Assembly (NCBI GenBank): GCA_038203955.1
Contig: JBBRDK010000002.1
Coordinates: 19,770 to 83,769 of the forward strand
Direction: 5' to 3'
Source: JALYUA01 sp038203955
Lineage (GTDB): Bacteria > Acidobacteriota > Thermoanaerobaculia > UBA5066 > Gp7-AA6
Length of the DNA: 64,000 nucleotides
The position numbers and the translations under genes are program-made. The notes beneath the pieces are model-generated. The model had not been told where the DNA came from, made no database searches, and saw only the letters and a list, made by a program, of their open reading frames with translations. Below, piece by piece: positions 17,617 through 29,176 of this stretch (within the stretch, counting starts at the first letter, position 1; every line of letters starts with the position of its first letter).

Positions 17617-17622
17617 TACACT
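17617..17622 (+). promoter_or_regulatory. TANNNT box 6 nt before aroC
   Basis: TACACT, then CCGGCC, then the GTG at 17629. Same spacing as at four other genes in the window; no Shine-Dalgarno sequence. Confidence 0.45.
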
Positions 17623-17628
17623 CCGGCC

Positions 17629-18807
17629 GTGCCTCTCCGACTCACGACGGCGGGCGAATCCCACGGCCCTCGGCTGACGGCCGTGCTCGAAGGAGTCCCC
17701 GCCGGGCTCGCCGTCGACCGGGCTTCGGTCGCTCTAGATCTCGCGCGTCGGCAGCACGGCTACGGGCGCGGCGGCCGCATGAAGATCGAAAAGGATGAAG
17801 CCGTCTTCGAAGGAGGAGTTCGAGGTGGCGTGACTCTCGGCTCGCCGATCGCGATCGGAATCGCCAACCGGGACCACGCGAGCTGGGAATGCGTCATGGG
17901 CGCCTTCGGAGTCGACCCCGAAGCGGCGCGTGCCCGCCGGCTCACGCGTCCGCGCCCCGGCCACGCGGATCTCGCCGGAGGCATGAAGTTCGGGTCGCGC
18001 GATCTCCGGGACGTGCTCGAACGCGCCTCCGCGCGCGAATCCGCCGCCCGAGTGGCCGCCGGCGCCGTGTGCCGGCTTCTGCTGCGCGCCTGCGGCGTCG
18101 AGGTCGCGAGCGGCGTGCTCTCGGTGGGAGCCATCGCCGATGCCGCATCGCCTCGCAGCTTCGCGACCGCGGCGGCGGCGCGCGACGACTCGCCGCTTCG
18201 CGCCACCGATCCCGCTCTGGAACCGAAGATGATCGCGGAAATCGACGCCGCCAAACGCGACGGAGAAACGCTCGGCGGTTCGATTCTGCTGGCCGCGTCC
18301 GGTGTCCCCGCGGGCCTCGGCTCCTACGTCTCCTGGGACCGCAAGCTCGACGGCCGCATCGCCCACGCGCTCCTCTCCGTCCCCGCGGTCAAGGCGATCG
18401 AGTTCGGCGCGGCGATCGACGCCTCGCGCGGGCCCGGCTCGCACGCGCACGACGAGATCGAGCGGGCGCCCGGCGGAGGGCTCCGCCGCCGGAGCAACCG
18501 CGCCGGCGGGCTGGAGGCGGGAGTGACCAACGGAGAAGAGATCGTAGCCGTTCTCTTCATGAAGCCGATCTCGACGCTCGCCCGGGGGCTCGATTCGGTC
18601 GACCTCGAGACCGGGGAGGCCGCGCGCTCCGCCTACGAGAGAAGCGACGTGACCGCGGTCCCCGCCTGCGGCGTCATCGCGGAGGCGATGCTCGCGTTCG
18701 TTCTCGCGGACGCGTTGCTGGAGATGACGGGCGGAGACCGGATGGAAGACGTCCTCGACCGACTCTCCCGCCACCGCGCCCGAACGGAGAGCTACGGAAC
18801 ACGCTGA
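17629..18807 (+). CDS. aroC: Chorismate synthase
   Basis: Chorismate synthase converts 5-enolpyruvylshikimate-3-phosphate to chorismate using reduced FMN, the last step of the shikimate pathway. Landmarks across the 392 residues are TTAGESHGP at the N-terminus, RRQHGYGRGGRM, RPRPGHADLAGGMKFG, ERASARESAARVAAGA and GGLEAGVTNGEE. All are canonical AroC motifs and the length is normal. It starts at GTG 17629 behind a TACACT box, probably leaderless. The stop codon lies inside the heptamer array shared with the convergent M23-like gene. The DAHP synthase of the same pathway is at 30.3 kb. Confidence 0.96.
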   Translation: MPLRLTTAGESHGPRLTAVLEGVPAGLAVDRASVALDLARRQHGYGRGGRMKIEKDEAVFEGGVRGGVTLGSPIAIGIANRDHASWECVMGAFGVDPEAARARRLTRPRPGHADLAGGMKFGSRDLRDVLERASARESAARVAAGAVCRLLLRACGVEVASGVLSVGAIADAASPRSFATAAAARDDSPLRATDPALEPKMIAEIDAAKRDGETLGGSILLAASGVPAGLGSYVSWDRKLDGRIAHALLSVPAVKAIEFGAAIDASRGPGSHAHDEIERAPGGGLRRRSNRAGGLEAGVTNGEEIVAVLFMKPISTLARGLDSVDLETGEAARSAYERSDVTAVPACGVIAEAMLAFVLADALLEMTGGDRMEDVLDRLSRHRARTESYGTR

Positions 18808-18840
18808 AGGCTCGCTGAACGCTCGACGCTGAAGGCTCAA
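18802..18840. repeat. Heptamer array holding the stop codons of two convergent genes
   Basis: Units CGCTGAA, (GGCT), CGCTGAA, CGCTCGA, CGCTGAA, GGCTCAA. The aroC stop (18805-18807) and the M23-like gene stop (18837-18839, minus strand) are both within it. Confidence 0.8.
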
Positions 18841-19892
18841 CGGTTTCTTCTCCCCCGTACCCGTCGCAGCGGCTGAGGCCGCGGCGCGGCGGCGCTCTCC
18901 GCTGCCATGCCGATTCCCGGAAGCGGCGAGACCGGCCCGGGCGCCCACGTCGCCTCCATCTGAGCGAGAGACCAGCGGTGTGACTCGAGCGGAGAGTCGA
19001 GGACGGCAAACAGCGGGTCGGTCGGCCGGAGCTCTCCGGCGTCGAAGCGCCAGTACTCGTACCGCAGGCGCGGCGAGACCGCCCAGCCGCTGCTGCCGAC
19101 GAGACCTAGCGGCGCGCCTCGGACGACGCGCTGACCGCGCCGGACGTCGACGCGGGCGAGATGACCGAAGATCGTCGCGCCCCGAGCGCCGTGCGACAGC
19201 ACCACGACGTTGCCGAGCTGCCAGAGGGCGCCAACGCCCCGGCGCACGGTCCCCGCAAACGCGACGACGCCCTCGCCCGGGGCCACGACCGCGGAGCCCG
19301 CCGCCGCGGCGATCTCGACCCCCGAGAGAAACTCCTCTTCCCCGGTCCAGGGGGAGCGCCGCGGCCCGAAGTACGCGGCCGGCTCGAACACCGCGTGGCC
19401 GATCGGCAGGATAGCGGGCACTTCCCGGGGCAGCGCAGGATCCGCCCCTTCGCGCGCGCCGAGCAGCGCGAAACCGCGGTCGAGAGCGCGAAGGTAGGGC
19501 GGGAGGCGTTCCGCGACGCGCTCCGGCTCGTCTTCCCCGAGAAGAGGATGCTCGGGTCCGAGCACTCGCGGCCAGGCGGACGGCGCGATCCCGTAGAGAA
19601 ACGCGATGCGGTTCATGAGGTCCGCGCTCGACCGGGCGCGCAGGCGGAGGTCCGCCGCGAGGCGCCGGACGGACTGTTCCTCCGCCCGGAGAACCTGTGA
19701 CTCCCGATGCGCGCCCTCCCGGTCCTGATCACGCCCGAGCCGCGCCGCCACCGCGGGAACCGTGAACCAGAGAGAGATCGCGAGAAGAGCGAGCGCGGCC
19801 GCGGCTCCCGTGAGGACGCGCTCGCCGCCGGGCCCGATCGAGAGGGTTCGGACGGTCCCGCGGCTCGATCCCGGGTGGAACTGGATCTGCAC
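18837..19892 (-). CDS. Degenerate M23 (LytM-like) envelope protein
   Basis: The 351-residue protein has one N-terminal transmembrane helix (residues ~27-50), a helical stretch (~55-100), and an M23/LytM fold in residues ~180-290. The zinc site is lost. The HxxxD motif reads L189-S-G-V-E193, and the terminal HxH motif reads R275-L-R277 in SPRLRYEYW. His234 and His244 of the central hairpin remain. By analogy with EnvC and NlpD it may regulate an amidase or scaffold peptidoglycan rather than cut it. The GTG start is one nucleotide after the stop of the O-antigen ligase-like gene. A proline-rich basic tail ends at a repeat array. Confidence 0.8.
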   Translation of the reverse strand: MQIQFHPGSSRGTVRTLSIGPGGERVLTGAAAALALLAISLWFTVPAVAARLGRDQDREGAHRESQVLRAEEQSVRRLAADLRLRARSSADLMNRIAFLYGIAPSAWPRVLGPEHPLLGEDEPERVAERLPPYLRALDRGFALLGAREGADPALPREVPAILPIGHAVFEPAAYFGPRRSPWTGEEEFLSGVEIAAAAGSAVVAPGEGVVAFAGTVRRGVGALWQLGNVVVLSHGARGATIFGHLARVDVRRGQRVVRGAPLGLVGSSGWAVSPRLRYEYWRFDAGELRPTDPLFAVLDSPLESHRWSLAQMEATWAPGPVSPLPGIGMAAESAAAPRPQPLRRVRGRRNR

Positions 19893-19893
19893 G

Positions 19894-21828
19894 TCAGGGC
19901 CCTGCGGGCGCGCCTTCCGCCGTCGACGTGCTGAGAAGGCCGAGAGACCGGCGATCGGAAGACAGTCCCATGCCTTTGGGCACGAAGCTCCGGTCGAGCG
20001 AGAACCGGACGGCGGCGGGAACGCCCGCGGTCGTGATGCGGATCGCGGTCACGCCACCCGGGGGAAGGGCGCCGGAGAGAGTTCGTCTTCCCGACCGCGC
20101 CTCGAAGGCGACCGGCTGGCCCGACGGGCCGAAGTTCGCGAGCCCGATCCGAAGCGTCTGGCGGGCCGGGACGAAAACCGCGAAACGCCGCCGCGTCCAG
20201 CGGAACGGCCCTCCCGGACCCGTCTCGAGAGAATGGAATCCGATCCGAGGGGCGTAGCGAAAGGCCTCAGCGGACGATCCCGTCCGGGCGACGGCGAAAA
20301 GCGCCGCGCCGCCGTACGCAAGCATCGCCGCGATGCCGAGTCTGCGCGCCAGGTTCCCCGGCTCGGCGCGAGCGGGCGCCGCGCTCACCGCCGCGAGCAG
20401 GAAGAAAAACAGAGCGACGTCGGGCGCGAGCCAGTGAGAGCCGGCCGCCAGCGCCGCGATAAAGACCACGACGGAGATCCCGGAGGCCGCGACCTTCGGC
20501 TCCGCGGCGGGGTCCCGGGCGCTTCGCCAGGCCTGCGCCGCGAGGGCAAAAACGGCGGCGGCCGTCACCAGGAATCCGAACGCGCCCGTTTCGGCGAGAG
20601 CCTGCACGTATCCGCTTCCCGGGTTGTCGCGGGAGGAGAGCGAGCGGCCCTCCTCCGCGAGCAGGTCCGGCAACTCCCAGGAGAACGCTCCCATCCCGGC
20701 GCCCGCGACGGGATGGTGGAGAAAGAGACGCCCGGCGGCGCGCCAGAGCACGGGCCGCGCCGAAACGCGGAACTCGAGGGGGAGCGAGGGATCGAACGTC
20801 TGAGCGACCCGGGCGCCGGCGCTGCCACGCCCCGCCGACAGCGCCACCCCCGCCGCGCCCGCGGCGAGGACGACGAGAGCCGCCCCGGCGGCGACGCGCG
20901 CGCGGGCCGAAAATGCGGGCGCGAACAGAAGGAGCGCGAGACTCCCCGCGGCGACGGCAAAGCCGCTGCGCGAGCCGGAGAGAAGGAGACCGGCGGCGAG
21001 GAGAACGGAGAGGGCGACCGGCGCGGGAGAGCGGCGCGCCGGCGTCCGGACGGCCGACGCGACGGCGGCGAGAAGCCCGAGCGCGCAGAGAAGACCCAGG
21101 GAATTCGGATCTACCGCTCCCCCTTCCAGCCGCCCCGTCAATTTCCAGTACGGTCCGACACGGGACGGCAACGCGCCGAGTCGCTCGAGCACCGCCGTTC
21201 CGGAGGAGACGGCGATCCCGGCCAGGCCGGCGGAGAGAGCCGCGCGGCGCGCCGCCTCTCCCGCGCGCCGCAGCAGGAAATAGAACGCGGCTCCCCCCGC
21301 GAGCGCCGCGAAGGCGAAGAGAGTCTCCTTGAGCGCCGCCGCGTCCGACAGGCCCTCCCGATTGACGGCGCGGCCGGACAGACCGCGGAGCGCGGCCCAC
21401 AGAGTCACGGCTCGGCCCGCGGCGAGAAGCGTCGCGAGAGACCAGATGGCGAGGAGGGCCCGCAACGCCGGGTCCGCCGGCGCGGGACGGGGCGCGCTCT
21501 CGAAGTCGTAGAGGAACCGAAAGCACCATCCCGCGGCCAGGCCCGCGAGGAGAACTCCCGGCCAGGTCACCGGTTCGGCGCCGCCCGATGCCCGCGCGAG
21601 GAGGCCGACGCATGGAAAGACGAAGCAGAAAAGCGCGATCCCGCGCGCGGGAGAGACCGCTGCGCACAGCGCGATCACGACGGCGAGCGCGACGACGGGG
21701 AGCCGGTCGCGCGCGCCCGGCGGAAAGCCCGCCGTCAGAAGAAGCGCGCCCGACGCCAGCGCCGCAAAAAAGAGGATCACACGAAGGGGCGTGCCCGGAG
21801 AGCGGAGATAGAACCCGGGAGTCTTCAA
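19894..21828 (-). CDS. O-antigen ligase/polymerase-like membrane protein
   Basis: The protein has about 12 hydrophobic helices and a large loop with the motif HHPVAGAGMGAF followed by PGSGYVQALAETGAFG. This is the pattern of Wzy/WaaL-family O-antigen polymerases and ligases. GSRSG near the middle is another common family element. A ~100-residue soluble C-terminal beta-rich tail follows the last helix. The most upstream frame start (TTG at 21876) lies in a repeat array, so I prefer the TTG at 21828; a GTG at 21780 is also possible. It lies 58 bp downstream of carB and directly upstream of the M23-like gene, suggesting an envelope polysaccharide role. The substrate is unknown. Confidence 0.75.
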   Translation of the reverse strand: MKTPGFYLRSPGTPLRVILFFAALASGALLLTAGFPPGARDRLPVVALAVVIALCAAVSPARGIALFCFVFPCVGLLARASGGAEPVTWPGVLLAGLAAGWCFRFLYDFESAPRPAPADPALRALLAIWSLATLLAAGRAVTLWAALRGLSGRAVNREGLSDAAALKETLFAFAALAGGAAFYFLLRRAGEAARRAALSAGLAGIAVSSGTAVLERLGALPSRVGPYWKLTGRLEGGAVDPNSLGLLCALGLLAAVASAVRTPARRSPAPVALSVLLAAGLLLSGSRSGFAVAAGSLALLLFAPAFSARARVAAGAALVVLAAGAAGVALSAGRGSAGARVAQTFDPSLPLEFRVSARPVLWRAAGRLFLHHPVAGAGMGAFSWELPDLLAEEGRSLSSRDNPGSGYVQALAETGAFGFLVTAAAVFALAAQAWRSARDPAAEPKVAASGISVVVFIAALAAGSHWLAPDVALFFFLLAAVSAAPARAEPGNLARRLGIAAMLAYGGAALFAVARTGSSAEAFRYAPRIGFHSLETGPGGPFRWTRRRFAVFVPARQTLRIGLANFGPSGQPVAFEARSGRRTLSGALPPGGVTAIRITTAGVPAAVRFSLDRSFVPKGMGLSSDRRSLGLLSTSTAEGAPAGP

Positions 21829-21848
21829 GATTGCGCCGGCAGCCGGAA

Positions 21849-21876
21849 CGGACAACGGATAACCGACAACGGACAA
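21849..21876. repeat. Heptamer array between carB and the ligase-like gene
   Basis: Four units in perfect register: CGGACAA, CGGATAA, CCGACAA, CGGACAA. Confidence 0.8.
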
Positions 21877-21886
21877 CCCCTTCGCA

Positions 21887-25093
<3,207 letters not shown>

Positions 25094-25385
25094 CAGCCGC
25101 GGCCCGGGCCGGGGCAATCGGGAAATGAATTCATCGGGCGGGCGGGGAGTTTATCGCGTTCAAGGGAGCGCGCGGATCGCGCGGATCCGGATGGGAGGCC
25201 GCGCCCGGCCGGTGGCGGCCGAACCATCCGCTCAAAATCGCCCGCGGATCGCGCGGATCCGGATGGGAGGCCGCCCGGCCGGTGGGCGGCCGAACCATCC
25301 GCTCAGAATCCGGCCGCAACCCTTTGGAACACGAGAAGCGGCGCAAGCGCGCGATCACCGCGCGAGCGACTCCGGACGTCAGGTC
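25094..25385. other. Gene-free spacer with a 72-bp tandem duplication
   Basis: The 292-bp gap between carB and the secreted repeat protein holds two direct copies of a GC-rich unit and no open frame that looks coding. I see no clear promoter in it. Confidence 0.5.
25171..25310. repeat. Two direct copies of a ~70-bp GC-rich unit
   Basis: Copy 1 (25171-25239) and copy 2 (25243-25310) both begin CGCGGATCGCGCGGATCCGG, continue with a shared ATGGGAGGCCG and GCCCGGCCGGTG block, and end GAACCATCCGCTCA plus AAATC or GAATC. Differences are one to three small indels or substitutions. Confidence 0.85.
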
Positions 25386-27206
25386 CTAGGATCCGGCCCG
25401 CGGCGCCTGCTCCCGCACGCGCCGGGTTCCGGGGCGCGCCGAGGCCGGGGGGGCGACGGACCGTTCCGGCCCGCACGTTCCACGCAGGATCGTGCCGTGC
25501 CGGCCGACCGCAAAGATCTGGCCCGAGAGGGCGCGGATTTTGTAGAGGTCGTTGGTCGTCTGGGACGGCACCGGCGCCCACGTCGCGCCGTCCGGGCTCT
25601 CGAGCCTCACCCCGCCCTCGCCGACCGCGACGTAGCGGGATCCCGTCCACGCGACGCCTCCCAGGCCGGCGCCGGTGCCGGCATACCGCTCTTCCCAGCG
25701 AATGCCGTCCGTGCTCGTCAACACGGCGCCGCTATCACCGACCGCGACGAACCCGGAGCCGTTCGACGCCACGTCGGATAAGGTGCCTCCGGAGTTCGCA
25801 TAGCGGAGGGTCCAGTGGAGGGCATCCGGGCTCGTCGACACGACGCGCGCCGCGTCTGCGCCCACGCCGACGTACTGCCGCCCGTCGTAAGCGACCGCGT
25901 AGAAGCCGCCCTGCGCGCGATCACCGGCGAGCCAGGTGATCCCGTCCCGGCTCGTCTCCGTGGTCCCCGAGTAGCCAACCGCGACGAATTGAGACCCGTC
26001 CCACAAAACGTCCATGAACGTGTCGGTCCGCTCGGGAGAGACGGATGCCCACGTCACGCCGTCTGCACTGGAGAGAATCGTGCCCTGGTTGCCGACCGCG
26101 ACCCAGCGGCTTCCGCTCCCGGCCACTCCGTAGAGGTGCCGCGTGCTGTTCTTCCCGCGGGGCGTCCACGTCGCGCCGTCCGGACTCGTCAGGATCGTCG
26201 TGTACACGCCGACCGCGACGAACTGTTTTCCATCCCAGGCGATCGAAGTGATGGCGTTGTTGCGATAGCCACCGCCGGCGGGAGTCCACGTCGCAGCGTC
26301 GCGGCTCGTCAGAACGGTGCCCCGGGCGCCGACGGCAACCAGGGTCGAGCCGTCGGTCGCGAGCGCGGCGAGATCGCTGATCGTCGGAGAAGCCGCATGC
26401 GTCCATCGCGCGCCGTCGGCGCTCGAGAAAACGGTGCCGGCCTCCCCGACTCCGACGAAGCCGGAGCCCGTCCACTGGATCGACTGCATCGGATACGCGA
26501 GCCCTTGCGAGTCGCTCGACCACTGCATCCCGTCGGCGCTGCGCAGGACGCTCGCGGTCGCCATGAATCCGGTCGATCCGACGACGAACTGCGAGCCGTT
26601 CCAGGCGACGGCGGAAAGGATGTCGCGCGTTTCGAAAGGCGCCGCGGCCCACGAGACCCCGTCCGCGCTGACGAGCAGCGCGCCGAGATCTCCGACCGCC
26701 ACGTAACGGGACCCGTTCCACGCGATGTCACGGAGGTTCTTCGAGGAGCCCGACGTCCTCGGCGTCCACGCGGCCCCGTCCGGGCTGGTGGTCACCGCGC
26801 CACCGGCGCCGACCGCGACGAACTGCGAACCGCTCCAGGAGATCCGGCGAAGCGTCTGCGCCGTTCCCGAACCGTGAGGGGTCCAGGAGACTCCGTCCGG
26901 GCTCGTCATCGCCGCTCCGCCGGCCCCGACGGCCAGGAAGAGAGAGCCGTTCCAGGAGACCGCCTCGAAGTCGGCCCGGGAGTTCGACACGCGCGGCGTC
27001 CACGTCGATCCGTCCGGGCTCGTCAGGACCGTCCCGGCGGCGCCGACCGCGACGAACGTCCCTTTTCCGAACGCGACGCCGCCCAGGCGGTTGCCCTGGG
27101 GCGTCGGGTTCAGCCACTGGAAGTCTCCGCACTGTCCTGCGGCGGGAAGGGCCAGCAGAATCGACACCGCGGCCGCGAAGAGGGATTTCGTCAACGTGCG
27201 GTACAT
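25386..27206 (-). CDS. Secreted beta-propeller-like repeat protein (Ycf48/BNR style)
   Basis: The 606-residue protein has a signal peptide (residues 1-25, cleavage near LPAAGQ) and about 14 tandem units of ~40 residues. Each unit follows the pattern FVAVGxxGTxLTSxDGxxWTP. This resembles Asp-box/BNR and Ycf48-type propeller blades but with one residue fewer in the box. The two Cys residues near the ends (QCGDF and GTCGPE) could close the propeller with a disulfide. No catalytic signature is seen. A TATAAT box and a GGAGGT ribosome site precede the ATG. Probably an extracellular or periplasmic binding protein; ligand unknown. Confidence 0.8.
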   Translation of the reverse strand: MYRTLTKSLFAAAVSILLALPAAGQCGDFQWLNPTPQGNRLGGVAFGKGTFVAVGAAGTVLTSPDGSTWTPRVSNSRADFEAVSWNGSLFLAVGAGGAAMTSPDGVSWTPHGSGTAQTLRRISWSGSQFVAVGAGGAVTTSPDGAAWTPRTSGSSKNLRDIAWNGSRYVAVGDLGALLVSADGVSWAAAPFETRDILSAVAWNGSQFVVGSTGFMATASVLRSADGMQWSSDSQGLAYPMQSIQWTGSGFVGVGEAGTVFSSADGARWTHAASPTISDLAALATDGSTLVAVGARGTVLTSRDAATWTPAGGGYRNNAITSIAWDGKQFVAVGVYTTILTSPDGATWTPRGKNSTRHLYGVAGSGSRWVAVGNQGTILSSADGVTWASVSPERTDTFMDVLWDGSQFVAVGYSGTTETSRDGITWLAGDRAQGGFYAVAYDGRQYVGVGADAARVVSTSPDALHWTLRYANSGGTLSDVASNGSGFVAVGDSGAVLTSTDGIRWEERYAGTGAGLGGVAWTGSRYVAVGEGGVRLESPDGATWAPVPSQTTNDLYKIRALSGQIFAVGRHGTILRGTCGPERSVAPPASARPGTRRVREQAPRAGS

Positions 27207-27211
27207 GTCGG

Positions 27212-27236
27212 ACCTCCGGCTGGTGCGTCGATTATA
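27212..27236 (-). promoter_or_regulatory. -10 box and ribosome site of the repeat-protein gene
   Basis: On the minus strand a perfect TATAAT (27236-27231) is followed by GGAGGT (27217-27212) and, after 5 nt, the ATG at 27206. No good -35 hexamer is visible. Confidence 0.5.
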
Positions 27237-27352
27237 GACCGGGCGTCGGGGCGCGCCGCGAAGAAAGGGGCTGGCGATTCTCGCCCGACCGCGGCGTGCG
27301 AGGGGGATCGAAATGGGCGGATCGCGACCGCCGTCTCTCGTCGGGCGCGCTG

Positions 27353-27802
27353 TTATTCGTCGCGGAGCTTTTCGGGGTCCCGCCGCGCGAGCGCGCGCAT
27401 GCGCGTCCAGAGATCCAGCCGGCCGGGAGCCATCGAGGGTCCGAACCCGAAGCCGGCGGAAACCCGCGCCGCGACGGCGTCCGGATTCTCGGCCAGCAAA
27501 GCGGCCATCTTGCGGTCGGCAGCATCGGTCTCGCTGATGCGCGCCTGATATCCGCGTCCGAAGGAGCACGCGAGCGAGACTAAGGCCAGCGTCTGCGCTT
27601 CCGGACTCGCGTCGCGATTGCGCCTGGCGTAGCGGATCAGCCAGGCGGCCAGATCGGTCTCGACCGATACGGCCGCGGAAGCGGGCACCCGATACTCTTC
27701 GAGAGCGGCTCGGATCGGGGGGAGCGCTCTTCGAAACACCTCGCTCACTCGAACTCCGGGGGCCTGTTCCCCGCCTGGGCGTCCGTTTCCGGTGTGCGTC
27801 AT
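27353..27802 (-). CDS. Hypothetical helical protein
   Basis: I do not recognise this 149-residue protein. It looks all-alpha and soluble, with several amphipathic segments such as RRALPPIRAALEEYR, DLAAWLIRYARRNR and ADRKMAALLAENPDA. No signal peptide, membrane helix or Cys cluster is present. The ATG at 27802 is favoured over the upstream GTG (27808) because AGGAAGGG lies 5 nt before it. It is flanked by small gaps and has no clear operon partner. Confidence 0.55.
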   Translation of the reverse strand: MTHTGNGRPGGEQAPGVRVSEVFRRALPPIRAALEEYRVPASAAVSVETDLAAWLIRYARRNRDASPEAQTLALVSLACSFGRGYQARISETDAADRKMAALLAENPDAVAARVSAGFGFGPSMAPGRLDLWTRMRALARRDPEKLRDE

Positions 27803-27928
27803 CGCCACCCTTCCTCTGACGTCGCTTGTGTTCTGATACGCAAGATCTTACTCCCGTTCGGCCCAAACGGCCTCCGGCGGGCCGGAAACGGGCCGTCCGC
27901 CCGGCGGACCGGCGGCTCCCGGCGGCGG

Positions 27929-29176
27929 CTACTCGTACCGGAGCGCCTCGGCAATGTCGATCCGGGAAGCGCGCCGGGCGGGCAGCCAGGACGCCACCAG
28001 AATCGCGAGTGCCGCGAAGCCGACGATGGCGAGAAGGTCGATGCCTCGCACGAGAAACGGGATGAACGAGACGAAATAGATCTCGGCGACCCCCGGTGGG
28101 AAGGACAGCAGGCGGAACCTCGTCGCGGCCCAGCAGATGAGCGCCCCGAAGAGGATTCCCGCCAGCACGCCGCTGCCCCCCAGAAGCGCTCCGAGCCAGA
28201 CGAACACCCGGGAGAAGAAGCGCGGCTCCGCCCCGAGTGTGGCGAGGACGCCGATGTCGCGCTTCTTTTCCTGAACCGTCATGACGAGCGTGGCCACCAC
28301 GTTGAAGGTCGAGACGGCGACGATCAGTCCGATCACCAGGAAGAGCGTCGTCTGCTGGAGCGCCAGCGCGGAGAAGAGCCCGCCGTTCATCGAGCGCCAG
28401 TCGGTGACAGAGAATCCCCGCCCGGCGGCCGTCTCGATCGCGCGGGCGGCGCCGCCCACGTCCGAAGAGGGTGTCAGGCGGACCTCGATGACGTCGGCGG
28501 GCGAGTCCAGGCGGCAGAGCGCGCGCAGGACCGTGCGGTCCAGGAAGACCCACTCGGAGTCGTACTCCGCGAAATTCGTGCGGAAGATCCGCGTGACGCG
28601 AAACTGCCCGAACCTCGGCGAAAGCCGTCCGGTCTCCCGCGCGCGGTCGGGGACCCCGAGCGTGACGGCGTCGCCCGATCGGACGTCGAGGCGGCGGGCG
28701 AGCTCGGTCCCGATGGCGATTCCGGGCAGCTCGCCCGCGCCGCCCCGGGTCAGCGCCCGTTCGGCGTCGGGCAGGTAGGCGTCGATCTCCGAGACCGCCC
28801 GCTCGCGCGCGGGATCCACGCCCTTCAGGATCGCGTCCGTCCCGTCGGGCGTCGAGGCCGAGGAAGCGACCCCCGCCTGATAGATCACCGGGGCGACCGC
28901 GCGCACGCCCCGCACCGCCGCGATCCGGCGCTCCGCGGCCTCCGTATCCGAGTAGCCGCCCGACGGCAGGGAGAGCGGGAACACCACGACCTCGGCGTTC
29001 GAGCCGATCAGCTTCTCGCGGATCTCCGTCCGATACCCGGACAGGAGACCCATCGCCACGACGAGCGCGGCCACGCCGAGGCCGATGCCGGCGATCGAGA
29101 GCAGGGAGACCGAGGAGACGAGCCGCGAAGGCCGCGCGCGCAGATAGGCGAGCGCCACCTCGAGCTCGAGCGGCAT
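27929..29176 (-). CDS. LolC/LolE-like ABC transporter permease (FtsX superfamily)
   Basis: The 415-residue protein has one N-terminal transmembrane helix (~residues 20-45), a large periplasmic domain to about residue 265, and three C-terminal helices. The region QEKKRDIGVLATLGA after the second helix and the final PARRASRIDIAEALRYE are typical of LolC/E/MacB-type permeases. Such proteins extract lipoproteins from the inner membrane with a LolD ATPase, but no ATPase gene is in this window. The ATG overlaps the carA stop by one base, so it is co-translated with carA, an odd pairing. Confidence 0.85.
   Translation of the reverse strand: MPLELEVALAYLRARPSRLVSSVSLLSIAGIGLGVAALVVAMGLLSGYRTEIREKLIGSNAEVVVFPLSLPSGGYSDTEAAERRIAAVRGVRAVAPVIYQAGVASSASTPDGTDAILKGVDPARERAVSEIDAYLPDAERALTRGGAGELPGIAIGTELARRLDVRSGDAVTLGVPDRARETGRLSPRFGQFRVTRIFRTNFAEYDSEWVFLDRTVLRALCRLDSPADVIEVRLTPSSDVGGAARAIETAAGRGFSVTDWRSMNGGLFSALALQQTTLFLVIGLIVAVSTFNVVATLVMTVQEKKRDIGVLATLGAEPRFFSRVFVWLGALLGGSGVLAGILFGALICWAATRFRLLSFPPGVAEIYFVSFIPFLVRGIDLLAIVGFAALAILVASWLPARRASRIDIAEALRYE

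Noticed and set aside
21829..21876. TTG start at 21876 for the O-antigen ligase-like gene
   Set aside because: The added residues are encoded by a CGGACAA heptamer array, so a downstream start is more likely.
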